DNA from: Tuctoria greenei
Lineage: Eukaryota > Streptophyta > Magnoliopsida > Poales > Poaceae
Length of the DNA: 64,000 nucleotides
Assembly (NCBI GenBank): GCA_036927565.1
Contig: JAYESD010000001.1
Span: forward strand, 33,951,146 to 34,015,145
Direction of reading: 5' to 3'
Every line of letters begins with the position of its first letter. Position 1 is the first letter of the stretch. Of the stretch, positions 56,288 through 64,000 are shown in pieces. Both the position numbers and the translations under genes were made by a program. The notes beneath the pieces are model-generated. The model had not been told where the DNA came from. It saw nothing but the letters and a program-made list of their open reading frames with translations, and did no database searches.

Positions 56288-57023
56288 GTAGCTGACTTGA
56301 ATGCCAAGGTCTTCATAATATTCTTGGAATGCTGCACTTGTGAATTGGGTTTTGTTGTCAATTATGACTCTGTTCGGAACTCCAAATATGCAGACTATGG
56401 ACTTCAAGAACTTGATGGCCGATTGCTTGTTGATTTTCACAACTGGAGTAGCTTCTGGCCACTTGGTGAACTTGTCGATGGCGACGTACAGGAACCTGTA
56501 ACCTTCGACGGCTTTCGGGAAAGTTCCAAAAATGTCCATCCCCCACACAACGAATGGCCATATAGGAGGTATCATTTGCAGCGATTGAGCCTGTGTGTGA
56601 ATTTTTTTCGTGTGGAACTGGCATGCTTCACACTTTTTTACCAGTTCAACTGCGTCCTGGAATGTTGTAGGCCAGTAGAAGCCATGCCGGAAGGCTTTAC
56701 CAACCAACGTGCGGGAATACGTGTGGTTCCCACACTCACCTCCATGGATTTCTGCGAGGATCTCACGACCTTTCTCCCAGACAATGCACCACATTAGGAC
56801 GCTGTTGGCACCGGCGCCGATAGAGATCCCCTTCTACTTGCATGTATCTTTTAGCCAATCTAACGATCTGGTCAGCGGATGCACCTTCTTCAGGAAGGAT
56901 GTTGTCTTTCAAGTAGCTCTGGATCTCCGAGATCCATGCATCAGAGCTAATTGAGCCTCCGAATCTTGCGCGCTGGGTTGCTCGGAGCTTCCTACAGTGC
57001 CTACGATCCTTGGTGGACGTCAT
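56288..57023 (-). pseudogene. TatC integrase, N-terminal and core part
   Basis: From 57023 to 56290 on the minus strand. It has the zinc-binding region with CEACQFH (pair intact), PPIWPFVVWGMDIFGTFPK (first Asp), and IIDNKTQFTSAAF (second Asp). The homology to TatB ends after DLGIQVS, where the LTR fragment begins, so the region with the catalytic Glu and the C-terminus is missing. A frameshift separates the N-terminal part (56763-57023). This copy keeps residues lost in TatB. Confidence 0.85.
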
Positions 57024-57500
57024 GGTAACAGGGCCACCGGGACTGCCAACTTCAAGGTGTTGATCTTGCCCCCTTCACTCAGTTCGGCAGGCTGAGCGGC
57101 AGGTGTTGACAATCTCCTGACAAAAACTCCGTCGGGAGCTTGAGCTCCACTTGAAGCCTTCGTCGGGAGTTTGTCAGCTTCAGCGTTGTTGAGATGCTGG
57201 ACATGGCATAGGTCTAGGACATGGAAGTCCTTTTGGAGCTCCTGGACTTCAAGGAGGTAAGCAACAAGTTGTCGGTTGTTGCAGCTGCATTCACCTTTGA
57301 CTTGCTTGATAATGAGTTGCGAATCACTCTTCACTAGCATCTGCTTGATGCCATATGATAGCGCCACCTTGAGCCCATAGATGAGAGCTTCATACTCTAC
57401 CATGTTTTTGGTTGCCTTGAAGTCAAGGTGTACCATGTACTTGACATTCTCCCCGGTCGGTGCGAGGAGAAGAATTCCAGCTCTGGCCCCCTACTTTTGC
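57024..57500 (-). pseudogene. TatC second RNase H (aRNH)
   Basis: MVHLDFKATKNMVEYEALIYGL (Glu), LVKSDSQLIIKQVKGE (Asp), NNAEADKL (acidic) and, in another frame upstream, the SLYFDGS-like block with stops. Homologous to 10555-10970 in TatB. Confidence 0.78.
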
Positions 57501-57589
57501 ACGGAACCGTCGAAGTAGAGAGGCCAGTGAGGCTTGGTGAAGACTGGGACCTTGGGTTCCAGCTTCTGCTCACTGGGGGCCCTTGGATT

Positions 57590-58240
57590 TTATGAAGAAG
57601 GGGTCCACTCCACCACGAAGTCAGCCAATGCTTGACTCTTGATAGCATGTCGAGGCAAGAATTCAAGATCGAACTCTGCCAGCTCCGCTGCCCTCTTTGC
57701 AATGTTTCCCGTAGAGTTGGGGTTATGCAGTATAGCACGCAGTGGATAGGAGGTTACCACTGATATCTTGTGGGCTTGGAAGTAATGTTGAAGCTTCCTT
57801 GAGGCGATGAGAAATGCGTAGAGATGCTTCGGGACCTCAATGTATCGAGTCTTGGCATCGTGAAGAACTTCAATGATGAAGTACACTGGCTGCTGGACAG
57901 TCTGGACCTTCCCGGAAGGGCCTGAAGCTTCTTCTTCATCAACCCGAACCCTTCTAGAGGGGTCCGGACCTTCTTGTTGAGCTTCCTGTACCCTCCCAGA
58001 GGGGTTCGAAACTTCTTCTTCAGCCGTGAGAACTCCCTCAGTCGAGAGAGGTTGATCCTCAGGCAGCTTGCCTTGAGGATCCGTGCTTGGGGGTTGGGAT
58101 CCAGACTCGCCTTCAGGTAGCTCTGGACCCTCTTGAAGGGGTCTAGGCTCCTGAACTGTAATTGGTTCCGGTCTTTACACGACCAGGACCATGCTGACAA
58201 CCTCCGTAGTTGCTGAAATGTAAAGCAAAAGAGGCTCACC
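57590..58240 (-). pseudogene. TatC gypsy-type RNase H with acidic repeat insert
   Basis: The N-terminal half (LLLYISATTEVVSMVLV) is at about 58190-58240 and the C-terminal half (VYFIIEVLHDAKTRY, SRKLQHYFQAHKISVV, DFVVEWTPSS) is at 57886-57590. Between them, 57895-58180, the insert reads through in one frame except for one TAA. It is rich in Glu, Pro and Ser, and ends in three 14-residue units (cores NPSGRV, DPSRRV, GPSGKV), against four in TatB. Confidence 0.78.
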
Positions 58241-58249
58241 AAGATTCGA

Positions 58250-59203
58250 AGCTATTAGGATTGGTAGTGTGGTGAGGAGCTGCTTGAGCTCTTGAAAGGC
58301 CTTCTGTTCTTCTTTAGACCAATAGAATGGCTCAGACTTCCTCAATACCTTGAAAAAGGGAAGCACCCATTCTGCCAGTCCTGAGATGAACTGGCTAAGC
58401 GCAGCTAGAAATCTAGTTAGCTTTTGGACATCCTTGATGCGGGCTGAGGGCCGCATGTCCTCAATAGCCTTGATCTTCGCCGGATTTGCCTCAATTCCTC
58501 GGTGAGTCACCAAGAATCCGAGGAGCTTCCCGGAGCTAATCCTGAAGACACATTTGTCCGGGTTTAGCTTGGTGCGCGTAATGCGCAGCTTGTTGAAGAC
58601 AGCTTGCAAGTTATCAAGGAGCGACTCCTTGTTATTCACCTTTACGATGATATCATTGACGTAGAACTCCACCAAGTCCTTGATGAGCTCTCCAAATGTT
58701 TTGTGTATGGCTCGCACAAAAGTTGAAGCAGCATTTTTGAGACTGAAAGGCATGTCAGTATAGCAATACAACCCATCTACTGTTATAAAGGCAGTATGCT
58801 CTTCATAAGCATCTAGGAAACACAATAGTTCGCACCCGGAGGTGGAGTCCACTATCTGGTCTATCCTAGGTAGTGGAAACAAGTCTTTTGGACATGCCTT
58901 ATTCAAGGTGGTGTAGTCAATACACAACCGAAGTTTCCCGCCGGCCTTGGGTACAACGTCTGGGTTTGCCAGCCATCGTGGATGATGAACCTCCCAGATG
59001 AAACCAGCTTTGAGCAGCTTCTTGATTTCTTGTCGGATGAAGTTCTGCCGCTCGACTGACTGGTTCCGGGGCTTCGGGTGTATTGGTTGTGCGTCGGGGT
59101 ATATCTTCAGACTTTGCTCAATCACCTCCCAAGGGATCCCAAACTTATGTGATGGTTGCCATGCAAACACATCAACATTCGCCCGGAGGAAAGTGATGAG
59201 CAT
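58250..59203 (-). pseudogene. TatC reverse transcriptase
   Basis: One long open stretch. Motifs: NPDVVPKAGGKLRLCIDYTT, NKACPKDLFPLPRID, CELLCFLDAY, PFSLKNAASTFVRAI. The catalytic motif reads FYVNDIIVK (about 58650-58670), so the first Asp of YVDD is Asn (GAT to AAT). A short segment (GYHQI) is deleted after FLDAY. GKLLGFLVTHRGIEANPAKI and the thumb region follow. The frame is open but the enzyme would be inactive. Confidence 0.88.
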
Positions 59204-59209
59204 GAGTTC

Positions 59210-60108
59210 CTATTTGTTGTCCAGACCTCCCGATATACGGGTGGTCTGGGCAGCATCAGAACCGATTTGGACGACTTTGATGGGAATGTTGGTGTCACCG
59301 CTTGGCTGCACGCGTGGTGCAGAGGTTGATCCTCGGTGGCAAGAGGTCGGAGGTTGAGAAGATTGCTCCTTGCCGGATGCTTCCTCTTGTGCTATTGCAA
59401 GCGCGTGGAGTTCTTCGAGCATAGTGACTCCCGCAGTGCGATCCCTGCGGATCCAGAGAATGCCTAAAGGTGTTGGCATATTCAACACCAAGTAGCCATA
59501 GTGAGCTGCGGCCATAAACCAATACAGGGCTGCCCTGCCTCGAATGGCGTTGAGGGGTAGGCTAATGTGCACCACATCGAAGACCATCTTCTCGGTCCTA
59601 TAGTTTTCCCGAGTCCAGAAGGTCACCAGGAGTGTAATTGATTCGAGAGGAGAAATAGCTCCCAGTCCTACCCTAGAGAATGGATGTGAGGGGCGAAGGT
59701 CCGAGAGTCGGAGCTAGATCTTCACAAACGCTTCATAGCTTAGTAGGTTGAGTGTCACACCTCCATCCACCAAGACATGGTAGACCTGGACATTGTTAAT
59801 GGTAGGAGAAACCATCAATGACATTTGACCAGCTCCGATCATGTTCCTTAAGTAGTCTGAAGCATTGAAATTTATGGGAGTATCTATCCACATCCGATGG
59901 GGTTCTGCCTTGGCGGTAGGAGCTGTGGCAGCCATCTCCCGATGCATAGTCTTGAGGACGCTGCGGGAGGTGATATCCCAGGACCCTCCATATATGGTAT
60001 GGAAAGTCTTCCAACGCTCATTGTCGGAGATGTCAGAATCATCATCAACGGTGTTGTACACAACCTTCAGGACATTCTTGGGGTCCTGGAAGCCTAGCTC
60101 AGGATCAT
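59210..60108 (-). pseudogene. TatC protease region
   Basis: The frame at 60061-59714 holds MVSPTINNVQVYHVLVDGGV with the DGG active-site motif. A stop (59714) and frameshift separate it from the downstream block ISLPLNAIRGRAALYWFMAA (59210-59626), the linker to RT. Matches TatB 8001-8719. Confidence 0.75.
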
Positions 60109-61200
60109 TCAGAGCTTCGTTGACCTTCTGCTTTCCTTCCCGCTGGTGGAAAGGAGTTTCTTCTCAGCGCTTGTTGAAGCGCTCAACAAGGTTCTGGACC
60201 TCAAGGCAATCTTCAAGATTGTGGGTGTCCGTTTTGTGGATCGTACACCACATCTTTTGATTGCCACCGTCTTCTGAAGATGGTTGTGGACATTTTTCGA
60301 GGCGTGGCTCCGAGCCACCCGAAGCTGCAGCTGCAGCAGCAGTAGGCGTGCCAGCCGATGGCTTCTTCTTGCCGTTGCACTTTTTCTTCTTTTTTCCCCT
60401 GCTGGAGGCAGTGGCTTCAGCCCTGGACGACTTTTTATCAGCCTCTGGAGCTGTCTTGGAGTGCATTTCATGGCCCTCCGTAGCCCTGTCACACTTGTCG
60501 GCTAGGTTGAAGAGTTCTGTGACACTTGTGACTTCTTTCATCGCCAACTTCTCCAACATCTTCTTGTTTCTGACGCCCTGTCGAAATGCAACAACGAAGG
60601 ATGCGTTGGAGATGAAAGGAATTGTGTTTCGTACCTAAGAAAACCGCTGGATGAATGATCACGGCGACTCCCCCAATTTCTGTTGCAATTCAAACAGATC
60701 CAACTCAGTGCCAGGTCGGGTGTAGGAGCTACCAAAGTTGGTGGTGAATTGGCGACAAAGCTCTGCCCAACTGTTGATAGATTCAGATGGAAGACTCATG
60801 AACCAGGACCATGCTGTCCCAGTTAATTTCACATGGAAGTAGTTGGCCATCATTGCCTCATTGCCTCCCGCCGCGAGGATGGCGGTGGAGTAGATTTGGT
60901 GGAATTCAACGGGGTTGACAGTCCTGTCGTACTTCTTCGGCAGATGAGGCCGGAACTTCTGCAACCATTGAACCATGCGAAGGTGCATGGCTAGAGCCGA
61001 ACAGGCGCCCCCAACTCCCAAGGGATAAGGGTTCTCACGTGCAGCTCGCCTCTCGCGAGCACGCTCCATGAGGACTCGGTCGTCCTACTGCCTGTATCAG
61101 GGGTCAAGCTCCGACAACAGATCATGGGTCGAGAATCTCGACGCTGTGTGAGTACAATGTGCACCAGAGGGCAGTGATGTCACTTGCTAGGAGGGACCAC
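60109..61200 (-). pseudogene. TatC gag
   Basis: The frame from 61069 has RERRAARENPYPLGVGG, KFRPHLPKKYDRTVNPVEFH, YSTAILAAGGNEAMMANYF and TAWSWFMSLPSESINSWAEL, a good retrotrans_gag domain. A stop near 60636 is followed by MLEKLAMKEVTSVTELFNLA (60559 onward), a Lys-rich linker and the Tat-type knuckle WCTIHKTDTHNLEDC (about 60205-60250), complete here. Sequence 61070-61200 is homologous to 7020-7140 of TatB and is cut by CopC. Confidence 0.82.
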
Positions 61201-62821
61201 TGAAAGTGCATCTAGGCATCCCCGTGGGTTTTGGATGATTGATAATGACAATTAAGAGGCTAATGAGATAAGTTGATCTTAAGCACAGGTACAAGGATTG
61301 AAATGAGATGAAAACCCTCAAAAAGGAAAAGGCTAAAACGGGTGTCAAAGACTCAAGCGTAGAAATTAGGGTTTCTATGGTATTGAGCTTATATGAGCCG
61401 TATCATGTGAGAGGTTGGTTGTATCATGTGCATTGAGATCAAACCAAGGTGCTCTAAGTGGAGGTTTAGAAAAAAACCTAAGTGAGAAGCCTAAATGAGA
61501 AAACCTCTAGGAGGCCGGACTAGTCTGGGCCTCAAGGCCGGACTAGTCCGGCCATGGCAGACACTTCCATTTTGAGACGGATCAAACGTCTCTAGAGTCC
61601 ATCTGAGTGATTTTGAAGCTAAGTCCGAGAAGTCCGGACTTGTCCGTTCTTGGACGGACCAAAGCTCTCTGGAGTAGTTCGGACTTGTCCGTTTGGGTAC
61701 GGATTTGTCCATTTGAGACTTAGTGAGATTAACCGAGAGAAACCCTAGGGGGCCGCACTAGTCCACCCCTGTGGCTGGACTAGTCCGGGCCAACCTAGAA
61801 GAGTCCATTTTGGAACGGACCAAGTGGTTCTGTTCCACTTTGGAAGTCCGTTGTTGAACGGACTAGTCCATTGTCTAGTGATCGTTTGAATTTGGAAATT
61901 TGGCAGGTAGTGTGATGATCGTTGCTCAGTGTGGCAGTTGTCGGGAACAGACCAGAGGTCAGTGGTCCCATAGGGCCGGACTAGTCCGGGGTCTGAGGCC
62001 GGACTAGTCCGCCCCCTTGCTGATGTAAGCAAAAGGCGCTCGAGACCTCTATAAAAAGGGGACCCCCAAGCTCATTTGAACAAGTCTTGAACCCTAGCGC
62101 CGCCACAAGCATCCTAGAGCCTTCCAAATCCTTCTATTCGTCCTACTAACCCCCTAAGAGCAAATATTGAAGAGATTAGGGTTTGGGGAGAAGAGTAAAG
62201 GAAGATCATCACGCTTTGGCTCTCGGTTTGATCTCTTGCACATTGTGTTGTGTTGTGTGGCTTATGTGAGTTGAGCTTCGTGTGCTCCTCGTTGTATTGA
62301 TTTGTGGGAGCCTCAAGTTGTGAGCAGCCCCATCAAACTTGGTGATTACCCATTAATATAGTGGAAACCAAGCCGGCCATCGTGGTGGCTTGGTGAGAGA
62401 AGGGTCAAGTGAGACCCGGTCCTTGTGTGGACTTCTCAACGTGGAGGTAGGCTTCTTCGTGAAGCTGAACCACATGATAAATCTTGTTTCACTTTTCTTT
62501 CGCTTTTCGTGATCACTAGTATTGCTATTAGGTTTCCCTTTGCTCTTATTGCCTTACACTTTGATCATTATTGTAAACTTGCAATCTAAGAGTTTAAACC
62601 TCACAATCTGAGCTTCACAAGTTTACTACACATTGCTCATATCTTTGGTGAACTTTAATTCTGCAAATAACTTGTAGAAATCGAGCTTTAGAGTTTCCTC
62701 CCCTGTGCTGAGCGGACTAGTCCGGCCCTGTGCAGACTAGTCTGGCCACAAGAATTTAATCTTGTTTGGTTAAGTGATTTCAGGTATTATTGCCTATTCA
62801 CCCCCCTCTAGGCGACTTTCA
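61201..62821 (+). repeat. CopC 5' LTR (1621 bp) with CGGACTAGTCCG palindromes
   Basis: About ten copies of a palindrome with core GGACTAGTCC occur, for example the perfect 18-bp GGCCGGACTAGTCCGGCC at 61536-61553. Others are at 61513, 61751, 61774, 61855, 61974, 61998, 62711 and 62732, with variants GGACTTGTCC near 61635 and 61680. A TATA-like CTATAAAAAGG is at about 62049-62059, so most copies lie in U3 and two near the LTR end. Palindromes of the CCGGACnGTCCGG type are, to my knowledge, common in grass Copia LTRs. Confidence 0.9.
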
Positions 62822-62823
62822 AT

Positions 62824-62835
62824 TGGTATCAGAGC
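62824..62835 (+). other. CopC primer-binding site (initiator Met tRNA)
   Basis: TGGTATCAGAGC, two bases after the LTR end. Confidence 0.9.
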
Positions 62836-62872
62836 AGGCTTCTCCCCAAGAGTCTAACAACTCAGAAAAGTA

Positions 62873-64000
62873 ATGGTCGGAAGGGGTGACAACGAAGTTC
62901 TGGTGGTCGTCGATGACACCAAGACGAAGAACGTCGATGTTGTTCAAGATGATCCGAATGACGACGAAGAATTTCGGATGCTTAAAGCACGACTTCGTGA
63001 GAAGCTCAACGTGCCCAAGAAGGAGATCAAGCCAATTTCAACATCGACAATGGGAGTAGCTCACAAGACTACTCCCGATATCCTTACAATTATGAGCAAC
63101 TTACCGCGAGCAACCATTATTTGTCTATTCCCATTGGCAAACCTCCTCAATTTGACGGAAATGATTATTCTATGTGGAAGCATAATATGAAGATGCACCT
63201 CATTTCCTTAAACCCTAGTTTGTGGCAAATTGTGATGACAGTTGTTCATCTTCCGAAGAATGAGGAAGACATCACTCTGGAGCAAGCCGTTCTTCTACAT
63301 CGCAATGCTCAAGCCGTTGGAGTGATCACCTCCTCATTGACTCGTGAGGAATTCAACCGCATTGAGGGGAGGTTGCCAAGGAGATTTGGGATACCCTCAA
63401 GACGGCGCACTAAGGCAACTGTGTCATTAGGGAGGCAAAGATCGAGATGATCGAAGGAGAGCTTGGGAGATTCACCATCATGGAGGGTGAATCTCCCCAA
63501 GATATGTATGACCGCCTCAAGACTCTCATCAACAAGAGTAGGTCATATGGAAGCACCCGATGGACCGACCACGAAGTGGTAAAGAGGATGATTCGAGCAG
63601 TCATGCCTCGAAACGTCACTCTTTGCTCAATAATTCGCGAAATTTCGGGCTTCCACAAGATGACTCTCGAAGAAGTGCTAGGGAGAATCATCAACCATGA
63701 GATGATGGAGCAAGAAGTGATGTTCTACAATGATCTACAAAAGCTTTCCTCCTCCAAGAAAAGAGATGTTGCATTCAAAGCAACGTCCTCAAGATCACAA
63801 GAAAAGGAAGAAAGTGATGAAGAGAGTCCCGACACCGATGAGGAAGAAGCTCTCTTCATAAACAACTTTAAGAGAATGTTTAGAAGGAGGAGGGGGAGCT
63901 ACCAAACTGAAAGAAGAAGCAAAGACAAGCCCAAGACAAGATCAAAAAGGGCTTGCTACAATTGCGGAGAATATGGCCACTTCATTGTAGATTGTCCAAA
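62873..64000 (+). pseudogene. CopC gag (broken, runs off the window)
   Basis: ATG at 62873 (MVGRGDNEVLVVVDD). A frameshift near 63080 moves the frame to LSIPIGKPPQFDGNDYSMWK and HLISLNPSLWQIV (63121 onward), the Gag core of Opie/Ji-like Copia. Another frameshift near 63370 and a TAA near 63410 precede REAKIEMIEGELGRF, YDRLKTLINKSRSYGS and RWTDHEVVKRMIRA. A Lys/Arg-rich part and the zinc knuckle CYNCGEYGHFIVDCP (63955-63999) end the window. Confidence 0.85.

Larger units (their letters stand above)
33342..61200 (-). mobile_element. TatC: Tat-lineage gypsy element, minus strand, with several nested insertions
   Basis: From left: 3' LTR (33342-34136), polypurine tract complement, aORF (plus strand, 34673-37968), spacer with minisatellite (to 39509), then foreign DNA (39510-56287), then integrase, RNase H domains, RT, protease and gag on the minus strand (56288-61200). 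The 5' LTR lies beyond CopC, outside the window. Compared with TatB, about 620 bp covering the integrase C-terminus and adjoining spacer is missing at the foreign segment. The five bases before the 3' LTR are GATAA (33337-33341). Confidence 0.85.
61201..64000 (+). mobile_element. CopC: second Sirevirus-type Copia element, 5' part
   Basis: 5' LTR (61201-62821), methionine-tRNA PBS (62824-62835) and gag (62873 to the window end). The LTR start TGAAAGTGCATCTAGG and end CCTCTAGGCGACTTTCA form the terminal inverted sequence common in grass Opie/Ji-like Copia LTRs. It is inserted in the 5' gag region of TatC. The five bases before it are ACCAC (61196-61200). The remainder lies to the right of the window. 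Confidence 0.88.

Overview
This is plant nuclear DNA, almost certainly from a grass (Poaceae) with a large, repeat-rich genome. I see no intact host gene. Nearly all of the 64 kb is a nest of transposable elements, as expected in intergenic heterochromatin. The clues are Ty3/gypsy elements of the Tat lineage with an antisense extra gene, a RIRE3-like chromovirus with an ORF upstream of gag, Sirevirus-type Copia elements, an L1-type LINE, a CACTA transposon and a Stowaway-like MITE remnant. All coding regions carry stops or frameshifts, so the elements look like old, non-autonomous copies.

Layout (names are mine). 1-5116: right part of TatA (+), with its antisense gene (aORF) and 3' LTR. 5117-5721 and 28378-30604: two halves of a minus-strand LINE. 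They are split by TatB (5722-28377, +), a complete element with 829/830-bp LTRs and a GTTTT target-site duplication (TSD). Inside the TatB aORF sits CopA (15107-25262, -), a complete Copia element with ~1.85-kb LTRs and a CGGAG TSD. 30605-31378: MITE remnant plus unassigned sequence. 31379-33341: 5' part of a CACTA element, cut by TatC (33342-61200 and beyond, -). TatC itself contains CopB (39510-43629, +, truncated), a chromovirus ChrA (43630 to about 53640, -, 5' LTR missing) and a plus-oriented LTR fragment (about 53640-56287). At 61201 CopC (+), a second Sirevirus-type Copia element, enters TatC near its 5' end and runs out of the window.

The three Tat copies share one plan: LTR, primer-binding site, gag, protease, RT, gypsy-type RNase H, second (archaeal-type) RNase H, integrase, spacer with minisatellite, aORF on the opposite strand, polypurine tract, LTR. 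Comparing the copies gives the most interesting observations. The aORF appears to be a two-exon gene with a 76-78-nt phase-2 intron and a conserved block about 100 nt upstream of its ATG. The gypsy RNase H is split by an acidic insert built of 14-residue tandem repeats whose number differs between copies. The LTRs carry 55-bp tandem units, each with a G-box (CACGTG). The ChrA/CopB/TatC junctions do not match as simple insertions and suggest a deletion by recombination.

Insertion order from nesting: LINE (into the MITE), then TatA and TatB into the LINE, then CopA into TatB. Separately: CACTA, then TatC, then CopB, ChrA, the LTR fragment and CopC. Boundaries, TSDs and motifs were read by eye. 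Family names rest on recognised motifs and not on a database search.
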